NCBI GenBank assembly: GCA_009692305.1
Contig: SHZK01000001.1
Location: 62,001-126,000 of the forward strand
Length of the DNA stretch: 64,000 bases
From: Gammaproteobacteria bacterium
GTDB lineage: Bacteria > Pseudomonadota > Gammaproteobacteria > Pseudomonadales > Pseudohongiellaceae
Direction of reading: 5' to 3'
Position 1 is the first letter of the stretch; each line of letters starts with the position of its first letter. Below, piece after piece: positions 45,481 to 55,145 of this stretch. The position numbers and the translations under genes were made by a program. The notes under the pieces were generated by a model that was not told the DNA's origin, ran no database searches, and saw nothing but the letters and a program-made list of their open reading frames with translations.

Positions 45481-46116
45481 TCAGTTTTCCATAAACTCAA
45501 CTTGAATCTCCAATGAGATGTCATCACCTACGCCGAACGAGGTGAAACGATCCAGGCCAAACACTGAGCGTTGAAAGGTAGTATCAGCCGAGAAACCCAC
45601 AGTATTGGCGCGAGACAGGAAGTTACGACCACCACCATTAAAGTTCACATTCAGATTTACCGGGGCAGTTACGCCCAATAAGGTAAGTTCGCCGGCGAAC
45701 ACAAAAGCATTGCCATTCGCTTCGATCAGCGAAGTTGTCTTGTAGACAGCTTGTGGAAAGTTTGCGGTGTCAAACCAGTTCTCGCCACGCAGTTCTTCAG
45801 CAAATTCCTGATTGTTGATATCCAAACTCAAGGTATTGATAACCACTTCCAGTTTGGAAGTGCCGATATCTTCCGGATTGAAATCCAGCGATGCATCGAA
45901 CTCATTGAAGCGTCCAATGAACGTGGAGAAACCCAGATGATTTATTTTCCACAGCAGTGTCGCGTGATCCGGATCCAGCGTGTACTGGCCGGCACCGAGT
46001 TCAGTAATTTCAGATTCGAAATTTGGTGTCAGCACGCGATCGCATGAAACCAGCAACGCGGAACTGGCCAACACGAGTGCAAGCGGACGGAATTTTAAAA
46101 TTAATCGTGAAAACAT
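45481..46116 (-). CDS. YceI-family lipoprotein
   Basis: A 211-residue protein with a lipoprotein signal ('ALLVSC', Cys25). The lipocalin-like YceI domain starts 'GQYTLDPDHATLLWKINHLGFSTFIGRF' -like (about residues 43-70, landmark 'HATLLWKI'), and includes 'LDINNQEFAEELRGENWFD' with the family's 'D..F.A...P' pattern. YceI proteins bind isoprenoid-type lipids such as polyprenols in the periplasm. The gene lies 34 bases after another YceI gene and shares its direction, ending at a terminator. Confidence 0.9.
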   Translation of the reverse strand: MFSRLILKFRPLALVLASSALLVSCDRVLTPNFESEITELGAGQYTLDPDHATLLWKINHLGFSTFIGRFNEFDASLDFNPEDIGTSKLEVVINTLSLDINNQEFAEELRGENWFDTANFPQAVYKTTSLIEANGNAFVFAGELTLLGVTAPVNLNVNFNGGGRNFLSRANTVGFSADTTFQRSVFGLDRFTSFGVGDDISLEIQVEFMEN

Positions 46117-46150
46117 TGGAAATAACCTATTTGCGAATTAACTTGTTGAA

Positions 46151-46726
46151 TTACTTTTGAACCGCGTAGGCATCTACTTTGATGACCACATCATTCGGAA
46201 CTTCACCGGTATTAGCCCAGTAACCTTGACCGACGCCAAACATCAAGCGCTGGATAGTTACTTCGCTGGTAAGGTGAAAGCGGGGCTGACCGTCGAAAAC
46301 TTCCACTTCAAATTCAAATGGAAAACTAATTGGGTGCGTTTGGTCACGAATAGTCAGTGTGCCTTCAGACTCGAAGGAATTCAGCGACTTCAGGCTGCAT
46401 TTGGCGGCTTTGAAGGTGGCTATTGGCCATTGATCCACGTCGAACAATTCGTAATCGAGCAAATAATCCAATACTTCCGGAGAGTCCGCGCTGATGTCAG
46501 CGATTGGAATCGATACTGTGAATTCACATGAACCAGGGCTCATAGGATCGATATTGAAAGTTGCCTGTACATTCTTGAACTCGCCAGTGTAAGGGTCTGA
46601 GCCATATGAATAGGTGAATGAAACGACTGACTCAGATGGGTCGAGTTCCCAGCTTGCGGCTTGCGCCGGCAGTCCGACTAGCATCAGCAATGGCGCCAGC
46701 GCCGCTTTTTTAAATAAATTTTTCAT
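46151..46726 (-). CDS. YceI-family periplasmic protein
   Basis: ATG 46726 is chosen because AGGAG lies upstream and it opens a signal peptide (to 'LPAQAAS', residue 23); a longer frame overlaps the stop of the PQQ enzyme. The 191-residue product has the YceI start 'SWELDPSESVVSFTYSYGSD' (about 24-43) and 'DVDQWPIATFKAAKCSLKS' (about 95). It is 25 bases after the PQQ dehydrogenase gene. Tandem YceI proteins downstream of a quinoprotein might carry quinone-like or isoprenoid compounds; that link is inferred from position. Confidence 0.88.
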   Translation of the reverse strand: MKNLFKKAALAPLLMLVGLPAQAASWELDPSESVVSFTYSYGSDPYTGEFKNVQATFNIDPMSPGSCEFTVSIPIADISADSPEVLDYLLDYELFDVDQWPIATFKAAKCSLKSLNSFESEGTLTIRDQTHPISFPFEFEVEVFDGQPRFHLTSEVTIQRLMFGVGQGYWANTGEVPNDVVIKVDAYAVQK

Positions 46727-46751
46727 TGTAGTCACTTCTCCTGATTTAAAG

Positions 46752-48683
46752 TTATGGCAGGGCATATGCCACTAATTCGGTTGGATTGCCACTACCACTG
46801 ACGAACATGGCAAGGTACTGCTTGCCATTGTGCTCGTAAGTAAATATTCCACCGCTTTGGGTATTGGGTAAGTCGATTTTGGTAATCATCTCACCAGTTG
46901 ATTTATTGTGTACATACAAGCCGGTGCCGCCACCAGGGCCGCCTTCACCAATGAACAGCAGCGTTTTCGTGACTAACACACCAGAGCGTGTCGCCACACC
47001 GGTGCGTTCCAGATTGACGCCCGCAAGTGCTGCATTGTTGGCAATAGCGGCTGGAGTATCGGCGTTGGCCACCATGAAAACATGGTCACCAGTGTTCATG
47101 TCGATGGCAGTAACCCGACCATAGGGTGGTTTCACTACATCCAGACCTTTGACCCTTGGTACGCGCACACCCAGTGCCATGCTGTAATCCAGGTCGGAAT
47201 CCGCATCTTTGGCTACGGACAGTACCGCCAGTGCAGTTCGTGACGGGATGTAGATAATGCCAGTTTCCGGATCGAGTGCGCTGCCTTCCCAATTGGCGCC
47301 GCCAGTGGCGGATGGCAGGCTTAGTGTGCCGACGGTGCCGTCGGCTGAGCCTTCAGCCAATGACGGAGGTGCATACAGATTCGGGCTCAAGCGAAAGCCG
47401 GCAATCGCTGCCAGTGCTTCGGCGCGCAGTTCTGGGGTGAAATCGATCAGATCCGCTTCGGTAAAACCTTGACGATCAAATGGCGCGGGTCGGGTGGGGA
47501 AGGGTTGGGTAGGTGCATACCATTCACCAGGTACGTCGCCAGCGGGAACCGGCAGTTCTTCGATGGGCCATATTGGTTCACCACTGATACGGTCAAAGGC
47601 ATAGACCCAGGATTGTTTGGTCACTTGCAACACGACCTTACGGCCATTGGGAAGATCCGCGAGCACGGCCGCAGAGGGATTATCCCAGTCCCAGATGTCG
47701 TGATGGATTAACTGGTAGTGCCACACGCGCTCGCCAGTCTTGATGTCCAGCGCCACCAGGGCGTTGGCGAAAAGGTTGTCGCCGGGGCGGGGGCCGCCAA
47801 AGCGGTCACCAGTAGCGGATTCAACTGGCAGATAGACATGACCCAGCTCTGGATCGCCTGACATGGGCGACCACACGCCAGCATTGCCAGTAAATTCCAC
47901 ACCGGAATCCAGCCAGGTTTCAAAACCTACTTCACCCCGTTCGGGAATAGTGTGGAATGTCCACAGCAGCGCACCAGTGCGCGCGTCGAAGCCGCGCACG
48001 TCGCCTTTCACGTTGGACTGTGAGCGCGGGCGCATACCTACCCGGTGTGCAGGACCCACGACCACCACATCATTCATGACAAATGGCGCTGCCGAGGCAC
48101 CGATGTCGATATCGGCAAAACCCTCGGCATTACGCAGGCCAACAAACAAATCCACGATACCATTTTCACCAAAATTGGGGTCTGGATAGCCAGTTTTGGC
48201 ATCCAGTGAGACCAGATGAAAGCCTGGTGTCAGGGTCATTACGCGTTGCTGGTCGCCATCGCTCCAGAAAGATACGCCGCGGCCAGCGCCCTTGCGCGGC
48301 GCGTTGTCGTAGCGCTCGCCTTCTTGCGGACGCCATACCCACAGGATTTCGCCACTGGTGGCATTCAGAGCTACCACGTTTCTGGTGGCGCCCATGGTGG
48401 TATACAAAACACCATTAATCTCGAGTGGATTTGATGGATTATTGAATTCTGGGGAGGGGCCAAATTTTTCTGTAGCAAAGCGCCAGGCGATTTGTAATGA
48501 AGCGACATTGTCGGCATTGATCTGGTCAAGCAGTGAATAGCGCTGCGCCGCCATATCACCGTTGTAATACGGCCAATCACCAGCTGCGATAGTGGTGCCA
48601 GGTTGACTCCACGCAGTCGAAGCGCAGATAAAAGCGCTCACGCTCACGACGAATGACGAAAGCAGTCGTTTTGTTGTTAACAT
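46752..48683 (-). CDS. PQQ-dependent membrane-type/periplasmic dehydrogenase, no haem domain
   Basis: A 643-residue quinoprotein with a signal peptide (residues 1-26). The eight-blade propeller is complete, with landmarks 'DWPYYNGDMAAQRYSLLDQI' at the start, 'PVESATGDRFGGPRPGDNL', 'DIWDWDNPSAAVL' and 'SGEPIWPIEELPVP' of the glucose-dehydrogenase-like group. No CxxCH is seen, so electrons must leave to a separate acceptor. It closely resembles the propeller of the broken gene at 41203, pointing to a paralogous pair. It heads a three-gene unit with two YceI genes. Substrate is probably a sugar or alcohol. Confidence 0.9.
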   Translation of the reverse strand: MLTTKRLLSSFVVSVSAFICASTAWSQPGTTIAAGDWPYYNGDMAAQRYSLLDQINADNVASLQIAWRFATEKFGPSPEFNNPSNPLEINGVLYTTMGATRNVVALNATSGEILWVWRPQEGERYDNAPRKGAGRGVSFWSDGDQQRVMTLTPGFHLVSLDAKTGYPDPNFGENGIVDLFVGLRNAEGFADIDIGASAAPFVMNDVVVVGPAHRVGMRPRSQSNVKGDVRGFDARTGALLWTFHTIPERGEVGFETWLDSGVEFTGNAGVWSPMSGDPELGHVYLPVESATGDRFGGPRPGDNLFANALVALDIKTGERVWHYQLIHHDIWDWDNPSAAVLADLPNGRKVVLQVTKQSWVYAFDRISGEPIWPIEELPVPAGDVPGEWYAPTQPFPTRPAPFDRQGFTEADLIDFTPELRAEALAAIAGFRLSPNLYAPPSLAEGSADGTVGTLSLPSATGGANWEGSALDPETGIIYIPSRTALAVLSVAKDADSDLDYSMALGVRVPRVKGLDVVKPPYGRVTAIDMNTGDHVFMVANADTPAAIANNAALAGVNLERTGVATRSGVLVTKTLLFIGEGGPGGGTGLYVHNKSTGEMITKIDLPNTQSGGIFTYEHNGKQYLAMFVSGSGNPTELVAYALP

Positions 48684-48738
48684 TTGGGGTTCTCCAGATT
48701 CTACTGCTTAAATACGGGTGCTTTAATTCGAATGTTTT

Positions 48739-48750
48739 ATACGGTCGTAT
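48739..48750. promoter_or_regulatory. Palindromic operator candidate upstream of the PQQ dehydrogenase
   Basis: ATACG-GT-CGTAT, 56 bases before the start at 48683, overlapping an AT-rich stretch that may be the promoter. The form resembles operators of TetR-type repressors, but no regulator gene is nearby. The rest of the 533-base gap to 49216 shows nothing recognisable. Confidence 0.4.
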
Positions 48751-49216
48751 GCTCGCTAATTTCCGCGTCGTCGGGTCACTGAGGCTACACCAGCATGCGA
48801 TTTATAAAGGGTGTGAAATGGGCTCAGGATCAAGCAGGCGCAGGATAAGCATTCTATATGCCACAAGCAAGGTCTAGCCCGGGCTTTAGTGCTACAAATT
48901 GTATCAAACAGACCCTGCCAGAAACTCGCAACAACAAGCTAAAAAGGGCCGCATCCGGCAAGTATTCTGTCGCAAGCGGCTATATATTCGGGAGTTACTT
49001 CGATAGACTTGCCCTTCAAAGACTTGAATACAAATCGATTCCGCATTTTGCCTTGGCGCCAGTACTGCGCTAGTCAGGGAGCGCAAGCCTCAGGGTGGAA
49101 GCTGCGTCTCCTTCAATTTGTTGAATGAATCACTTTGAGTAGAAATTGTTGTTCAGGTATTGGCAGATTTTCGCCATTTGCGCGAATTTGAATTGGAACT
49201 TAGAGAGGTGAAAACT

Positions 49217-50377
49217 ATGTATCGTTCGTTATTGAAATTAGCCGCTACCGGCATGCTTGTATCGGCAGCAACAGCTGCGCTTGCACAATCCGACGTCTAC
49301 AATGCAGCAAATCACAATTACACTATTGAGACAGTTGCCGATGGCCTGGTACATCCCTGGTCCATGGCCTGGTTGCCGGGCGGTGATATGCTCGTGACTG
49401 AAAAACCCGGTCGCCTGCGCATTATTCGTAACGGGGTTCTGCTGCCGGAAGCTATCCCCGGAACACCTGAGGTATTTTACGAAGGTCAGGGTGGTTTATT
49501 CGATGTAGTACCTCATCCGAATTTCAGCGAAAACAATTGGGTATATCTCAGCTTCGCCAAACCAGTAACCGGTGGTTCTACCACTGCCGTCGTGCGTGGC
49601 CAATTGGAAAATGACCTCCTTAGCAATGTCACTGAAATCTTTTCGGCGCAAGCGAGCGGATTCGGACATTACGGTGGCAAGATCGTGTTCGATAATGATG
49701 GCTATATGTTCCTGACTCTCGGCGACCGCATGGCGCCTCCAACAGGTGACTTGACTATCCACCCGGCACAGGATTTGAGCAATCATCATGGTGTGACAAT
49801 TCGTCTGCATGATGACGGCAGAGTGCCCACAGACAATCCTTTTGTTGGCAAGGACAATGCCCTTCCGGAAATCTGGAGTTACGGACATCGCAGCCCGCAA
49901 GGCTTGGCGATTCATCCTGAAACTGGAGATCTCTGGGAATCGGAGCATGGCCCCCAGGGTGGCGACGAGCTTAATCGCATTGAGCCCGGCAACAATTATG
50001 GCTGGCCGGTAGTTGGCCGCGGTGTCAATTACGGTGAATTCGGCCGACCAATCCACGTCGGTATCAGCGAAGCTGGTATGACTGCTCCTGCCCATTTCTG
50101 GGTGCCGTCAATCGCCACTTCCGGTCTTATGGTCTATACCGGTGACAAATTCCCGCTGTGGTACGGCAACATCTTCTCTGGATCGCTGGCCGGGGAACAA
50201 CTTGCCCGCTTGCAGCTGTCTGATGATTACCGACGCGTGTTGACCGAAGAAACCCTGGCTTACGGTCTGGGTCGTATCCGCGATGTGCGTCAGGGTCCTG
50301 ATGGCTATATTTATCTGGCCGTAGAAGATCGTGCTGGTGCGCCAACGGCGATAGTACGGATGGAGCCTGCTAACTAA
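49217..50377 (+). CDS. PQQ-dependent aldose sugar dehydrogenase (YliI/Asd type)
   Basis: ATG 49217 gives a signal peptide (residues 1-24, 'AALAQ'). The 386-residue product is a six-blade soluble quinoprotein: 'LVHPWSMAWLPGGDMLVTEK' (about 44-63), 'GGLFDVVPHPNF', 'GHYGGKIVFDNDGYMFLTLGDR', 'YGHRSPQGLAIHPETGDLWE' and 'EHGPQGGDELN', the last with residues that bind PQQ and Ca2+ in this family (only short pieces quoted). It oxidises aldose sugars in the periplasm. It stands alone between a long upstream gap and a strong terminator. Confidence 0.93.
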   Translation: MYRSLLKLAATGMLVSAATAALAQSDVYNAANHNYTIETVADGLVHPWSMAWLPGGDMLVTEKPGRLRIIRNGVLLPEAIPGTPEVFYEGQGGLFDVVPHPNFSENNWVYLSFAKPVTGGSTTAVVRGQLENDLLSNVTEIFSAQASGFGHYGGKIVFDNDGYMFLTLGDRMAPPTGDLTIHPAQDLSNHHGVTIRLHDDGRVPTDNPFVGKDNALPEIWSYGHRSPQGLAIHPETGDLWESEHGPQGGDELNRIEPGNNYGWPVVGRGVNYGEFGRPIHVGISEAGMTAPAHFWVPSIATSGLMVYTGDKFPLWYGNIFSGSLAGEQLARLQLSDDYRRVLTEETLAYGLGRIRDVRQGPDGYIYLAVEDRAGAPTAIVRMEPAN

Positions 50378-50412
50378 CCAGCAATCTGGTAGTTGAAGAC
50401 TCAATAAACGAA

Positions 50413-50460
50413 AACGGGGGCGTCGGGATTCAACAATAATCCCACCGCCCCCGTTCTCGT
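50413..50460 (+). terminator. Rho-independent terminator after the aldose dehydrogenase
   Basis: ACGGGGGCG.TCGGGATT and AATCCCACCGCCCCCGT form a long GC-rich hairpin (about 50414-50454) followed by TCTCGTTT. One bulge. Confidence 0.8.
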
Positions 50461-50594
50461 TTACGCCTCTGGCGATCGGCATTGCACTCGATACTTGGTG
50501 TGTAGATCGCCACTATCACCTTATCCAACAGATCAGGTGAAGGCACACTGCAGGTGAGCAGGAAAAAGGGTTCATATTTATTTAGGTCAAATAG

Positions 50595-50641
50595 AAAAAG
50601 GTGCCAGATTTATTCAGGTTAAATAAATCTGACACCTTTTT
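50595..50641. repeat. REP-like inverted repeat, GGTGTCAGATTTATTT family
   Basis: AAAAAGGTGCCAGATTTATT (50595-50614) pairs with AAATAAATCTGACACCTTTTT (50621-50641) with one mismatch. It ends six bases before the stop of the LysM protein gene and could serve as its terminator. Confidence 0.85.
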
Positions 50642-50647
50642 TTTAAA

Positions 50648-51592
50648 CTAAATATTGGTAGTGTTGGTGCTGATCCGCAGTGTTTGTCCGATCTTCAGTT
50701 GGCTGCCGCGCAACCTGTTGTCGCGCTGAATTTTTTCGACGCTGCTGCCATACTGGTTCGCCAGTTTCCACAATGTGTCGCCACGCCGCACCTGATGTGT
50801 GACTTCGCTTACTCTGGTTATATTCTCATTCGAGCTGACAGTGCGTGCACTGATGTTCGAGCTGTCACTGGCGTTGATGCCAATGGCGGGAATTTGCAGA
50901 CGCTGGCCCACATTTATCATGTCACTTGAAAGCCCGTTGACTGCGCGCAGCTGGGAAACATTCACGCCGGTTCTGGCAGAAATAAGCCAGAGTGAATCAC
51001 CGGGGCTGACCACGTATTCGTGTGAAGCCTTCGCGCGCGAGGCCACATAAGAAGAGTAGGATTCTGTATAAACCGCAACATGGTAATGGGGTGGATTGCG
51101 TTCGCGGGTTGCATCAAGCACTTCAGAGGCTTCCAGCGCTAACAGGGTTTGTTCGAGCCATGTTCGGCAGCGCCCCAATGGTGGAATGCGCAGATCCACA
51201 GCCATGCCGCTAGGGTGTACCGAATTGGTCGCGGCATTCGCCGGCTGTCGATCAATAGGGCGTACCAGGCTGGTCACTGTGAGTTTTTCGTCGCAAGCAC
51301 TCTTGTATTGCGCGCTCAGGCGTTCGAGAAACAGTTTTACGCCATTACGCGCATAGGGATAGGACACGTCGGACAATTCCAGATAGCTGTTAGGTTGTAT
51401 CCGGAGTAATTCACCAGAACTGACGAAGTTGGTAACTGCATTGGAAGTTTCAAGGAAGGAATAACCGTAGGCGAGAGCCATCTGGTATTGCTTGTCCATT
51501 GAAGATTTGGACCCTTTCAGAGTCTGGGCCTGCAAATGGCTACCCGAGATCGTCAGTATCGTGGACAGCGATAATATGGTCAGTTTGTGCAC
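50648..51592 (-). CDS. Secreted DUF5715-type protein with two LysM domains
   Basis: GTG 51592 is chosen because AGAGG lies seven bases upstream and a signal peptide follows (residues 1-23, 'SHLQAQ'). The 314-residue product has a peptidase-M15-like domain with 'HPSGMAVDLR' (about 150-160) and 'PPHYHVAVY' (about 192-200), which give the His/Asp/His set of a D,D- or L,D-carboxypeptidase-type zinc site. Two LysM repeats follow ('YVVSPGDSLWLISARTGV' at about 218 and 'HQVRRGDTLWKLANQYGS' at about 272). It should bind and perhaps trim peptidoglycan in the periplasm. Zinc-peptidase activity is inferred from the motif. Confidence 0.85.
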   Translation of the reverse strand: MHKLTILSLSTILTISGSHLQAQTLKGSKSSMDKQYQMALAYGYSFLETSNAVTNFVSSGELLRIQPNSYLELSDVSYPYARNGVKLFLERLSAQYKSACDEKLTVTSLVRPIDRQPANAATNSVHPSGMAVDLRIPPLGRCRTWLEQTLLALEASEVLDATRERNPPHYHVAVYTESYSSYVASRAKASHEYVVSPGDSLWLISARTGVNVSQLRAVNGLSSDMINVGQRLQIPAIGINASDSSNISARTVSSNENITRVSEVTHQVRRGDTLWKLANQYGSSVEKIQRDNRLRGSQLKIGQTLRISTNTTNI

Positions 51593-52042
51593 GTCTTGGC
51601 CTCTATAACATGTCAATTGTGATGAATTGACGGGGACTTTTTTGGCACCGCTAAGCTAGCTTATCGACCAAAAGTGCAATCACATTGCCCCTTTTAGCCC
51701 GATTTTCTAAAAAATGTTAAAAAGCGGTTTGACCAAAATCTCTTGATACTGCCCGGCCCCACTCATTGCCAGGAGCGCGGCTGCTGCCAAATCCACTACT
51801 ACTCTTGCTCCCAATTGCCTCTTGCTCGCACTTGCCGGAGCTTGTGGCCGCAGCTGCCAAAACAACTATATACCCTACAACTGGAAACGCCTGCAAGCCG
51901 TGATTCATCAGATGGGATTTTCATCACACCTACACATAGTGGTTATTCTGCCTGCTAGACACATTCCGGGAGCGAGGCAGCGGGCCGCCGCCATACGGAT
52001 ATGTGTGCTTAAATATGCTGTGACAGCTTTGGTAAAAGCGAA
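51593..52042. other. Gene-free gap
   Basis: 450 bases with no convincing gene, repeat or RNA. The first 60 bases on the minus side should hold the promoter of the LysM protein gene. Confidence 0.5.
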
Positions 52043-53361
52043 TCAGGCGAGTTCACGCAACGATTCTCCGACCGCATTGACCAACCCGTCGATCTGTTCA
52101 TTGGTCACGATAAATGGCGGCGCCAGTTGCAAGGTGTCGGCTCCCCAGCGCAAGTAAAAGCCTTTTTCGAGGCATTTCAGGCCAATTTCGAACGGGCGTC
52201 GCAGTGGTTCACCGGGATAGTGTTCCAGCGAGATCCCGGCGGCGAGACCATAATTGCGAATATCAGTGACGAAGGGACAACCCCGCAGTGAGTGCACGGC
52301 GTTCTCAAATACAGGTGCGATCTCTCTTACCTGCTGCACCAGATTGTCATTGACGAGAATATCCAGTGCCGCGATACCAGCCGCACAGGCCACCGGATGT
52401 GCCGAATAGGTGTAACCATGGGGAAATTCCACCATGTACTCTGGTCCACCCTGGTCCATGAATGTCTGGTAAATATCAGCGCGTGTGACCACTGCGCCGA
52501 GTGGCATGGTGCCATTGGTAATCTGTTTCGCCAGAGTCATTATGTCTGGCGTGACCCCGAATTCTTCGGCACCTGTGAGAGCTCCCATGCGGCCGAAACC
52601 GGTGATCACCTCATCAAAAATCAGCAGGATCTTGTGCTTGTCACAAATATCCCGCAGCCGCTTGAGGTAGCCCTTTGGTGGCGGTAGTACGCCAGCCGTG
52701 CCAGACAATGGTTCGACGATGACAGCCGCGATATTGGAAGCATCATGCAGCAACACGAGTTGCTCCAGTTCATCGGCGAGATGGGCGCCATGCTGCGGCA
52801 GTCCGCGGCTGAATGCATTTTCGAGCAATAGAGTAGAAGACATGTGGTCCGCATCCACCGATTGGCCGAACAATTTGCGATTGAAACCGATGCCGCCCAT
52901 GCCGACACCGCCGTAGTTCACGCCGTGGTAGCCTTTCATGCGCCCGATGAATTTGCTCTTGCCTGGTTGGCCCAATGTGCGCCAGTAACCGCGCGCCATT
53001 TTTAGTGCGGTATCGATAGCCTCGGAACCGGAGTTAGTGAAGAACACATAGTCCAGTCCCTTTGGGGGGTCAGTTCGACCACTTTGTTGGCAAGCTCGAA
53101 TGACAGCGTGTGGCCAAACTGGAAACCAGGTGAATAGTCGAGGGTGGCAATTTGCCGGCTTAATGCGGCAGTAATTTCGTCGCGGCCATGGCCGGCACCG
53201 CAGGTCCACAATCCTGACAAGCCATCGAAGATCTGCTTGCCGTTCACATAGGTATAGTAAGCGCCCTTGGCCGCGGCCATGAGCCGTGGCTGGTTCTTGA
53301 ATTGTCGATTGCCACTGAATGGCATCCAGTGTGCTTCGAGCTGTTTTCTGGTCAGCGTCAC
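52043..53361 (-). pseudogene. Class III aminotransferase (omega-amino acid:pyruvate type), one frameshift
   Basis: The start 'AHWMPFSGNRQFKNQPRLM' (from about residue 10) and 'LSGLWTCGAGHGRDEI' match beta-alanine/omega-amino-acid:pyruvate aminotransferases. After 'ANKVVELTP' the frame shifts at a six-G run on the plus strand (53064-53069); one extra base would read 'TPPKGLDYVFFTNSGSEAID' on and give 439 residues. The second half is intact, with the PLP aspartate in 'LIFDEVITGFGR' and the lysine in 'LAKQITNGTMPLG'. As written, the first part stops at 53002. It overlaps the symporter gene upstream by four bases, so uptake and transamination of an amine or amino acid is likely. Could be a read error. 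Confidence 0.88.
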
Positions 53362-54923
53362 AGGACATTCCTCACGTAATTATAATTTGGTGCGGGACCG
53401 TATCCGATGCTGGCGAGGTCGGCGCGATATTGCGTTTCCAGCCCAGGGTCTGGCCACCATATGGTGACAATATAGCCGACTATCAGCGCCGACAGGAACG
53501 AGGGTGGCATGGTTTCCAGCGCCATGAAACAGGGTCCGATTGTATCCATTTCCTGCAATACAAATTTGCTGAGCATGGTCATGCAGAAACCGGTGAGCAT
53601 GGAAGCGATCGCCGCCTTTTCGGTATAACGCGTCCAGAACAGTGACAATAGTAACATCGGGCAGAAAGTGGCCGCGATACCTGCCCAGCCGAAAATAACA
53701 AACCAGAATATGGTGCGGTCAGGAGAAACCACGGACACTGTTATAGCGAGTGCCAATGCCAGCGTTGTTAGAACAACTGTTATGCGACGACACAGGCGCG
53801 CGGCATGCGCGTTGCTCAAATTCGGATGCAGAATTTTTTCATAGAGGTCATGGGTAATAGAGCCAGCTGCCATGACCAGCAGGGAAGACACTGTGGACAT
53901 GATCGCCGACAACACGGCTGCCACGTACAACCCCACCAGCAGTGGCGGGAATGTGTACTCGACCAGTGCTGCCAGCACATTCTGGGCACCATTACCGAGT
54001 ACTGCGTCGGCTTCAACACCCTGCGAAGTAAAGATATAGCGACCCAGTATGCCAATGCTGACGGCGGAGAAATCCACGAGCAGGGTGAACAGCATGGCTA
54101 CCCATTTGCCCTTGTTGATCTGTTCCTCACTGCGAATGGCAATCAGCCGTGCGAACACCTGTGGTGACCCAAGGAAACCGAGCCCGATCAACATCATGCC
54201 AATCACGACCGCGGCATTCATCAGGGTCAGGCCGCCAGCACCCCAGATGGTCACCAGTGCAGGGTCGATGGCGTACAAGCCAGTATAGATAGAAGCACTA
54301 CCAGCAAGAGCGAACCAAGCCGCCAGCGGCAGCATGACCAGGCTCACGAGCATTACTGCGCCTTGAAACATGTCGGTCCAGGCTGCAGCAAGAAAGCCGC
54401 CGGCGATGCAGTAAATCGCTACCACCACAAAACCGACAATCGCGCCGGTGTGGTAATTCCAGTCCAGAAATGTCTCGAAGGCGGAACCGGTGGCATCAAT
54501 CTGGGCCGAGATGTATATAAGTACGAAGATGGAAAGCACGCTGGCAGAGACGATGCGCAAGACGTTGGTCTTTGATTGGAAGCGACTCGCCATGTAGTCG
54601 ATGACGGTGATTGAATCGTATTTATCAGTAAGCCGTTTGAAGCGATTCGCCATGATGAACCAGGCCACACCGACGCCAAACATTTCACAGACAACCACCC
54701 AGTAGGTGCTGAAACCAAGCATGGCGCCCATGCCGGTGAGACCCAGCAGCAGCCATGCCGATTCGCCGGTAGCCTGGGCAGAGAAGGCGGCCACCCAGAA
54801 GTTGAGGGTTTTGCCGCCAATCACGAAATCATTCATGCTCTTGACGCGTTTCGATGCGAGGTACCCCAGCACCATGAGAATGCTGAAATAGATGCAGATC
54901 ATCGCGTATTTCTCAAGCATCAT
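53358..54923 (-). CDS. Sodium:solute symporter, PutP-like
   Basis: A 521-residue SSS-family symporter (ATG 54923; an earlier TTG at 54932 is possible). About 13 hydrophobic segments are visible, with 'GYLASKRVKSMNDFVIGGKTL' -type first loop, 'GESAWLLLGLTGMGA' (sodium/proline symporter signature area), and 'GFLGSPQVFARLIAIRS' in the middle. It would bring in a substrate with Na+ at the inner membrane. The 3' end overlaps the aminotransferase start by four bases, so the cargo is probably an omega-amino acid or amine used by that enzyme rather than proline itself. Confidence 0.9.
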   Translation of the reverse strand: MMLEKYAMICIYFSILMVLGYLASKRVKSMNDFVIGGKTLNFWVAAFSAQATGESAWLLLGLTGMGAMLGFSTYWVVVCEMFGVGVAWFIMANRFKRLTDKYDSITVIDYMASRFQSKTNVLRIVSASVLSIFVLIYISAQIDATGSAFETFLDWNYHTGAIVGFVVVAIYCIAGGFLAAAWTDMFQGAVMLVSLVMLPLAAWFALAGSASIYTGLYAIDPALVTIWGAGGLTLMNAAVVIGMMLIGLGFLGSPQVFARLIAIRSEEQINKGKWVAMLFTLLVDFSAVSIGILGRYIFTSQGVEADAVLGNGAQNVLAALVEYTFPPLLVGLYVAAVLSAIMSTVSSLLVMAAGSITHDLYEKILHPNLSNAHAARLCRRITVVLTTLALALAITVSVVSPDRTIFWFVIFGWAGIAATFCPMLLLSLFWTRYTEKAAIASMLTGFCMTMLSKFVLQEMDTIGPCFMALETMPPSFLSALIVGYIVTIWWPDPGLETQYRADLASIGYGPAPNYNYVRNVL

Positions 54924-55077
54924 ATTTCTCAATCATGGCGGTTCTCAAACGTAGGAGCTTTCAAATAAAAAGCATCCTGCATGCTGCGCTTTGGCCGAAT
55001 GATACCTCCCGGACCCCGAAGTTACACCCGGGCAGCGGCAAGCGACTTATTTCGGGCGAAGATAGATTGCCGGTCTT

Positions 55078-55094
55078 GTATACCACGCGTATAC
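55078..55094. promoter_or_regulatory. GTATAC-N5-GTATAC inverted repeat upstream of soxC-like gene
   Basis: GTATAC (55078-55083) and GTATAC (55089-55094) flank CACGC, 52 bases before the ATG at 55146. Could be an operator or part of the promoter; no regulator is near. Confidence 0.4.
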
Positions 55095-55145
55095 TTTCGG
55101 CCCTTAATAACAATATTTCCAACCTCATCTGAGTAGGAGAATGTC

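Noticed and set aside
45137..45494. Open frames between the tRNA and the YceI gene
   Set aside because: The products are Arg/Ser/Pro-rich and come from hairpin sequence; no start signal.
51717..51958. Short frames in the 51593-52042 gap
   Set aside because: No start signal, no family and no consistent coding pattern.
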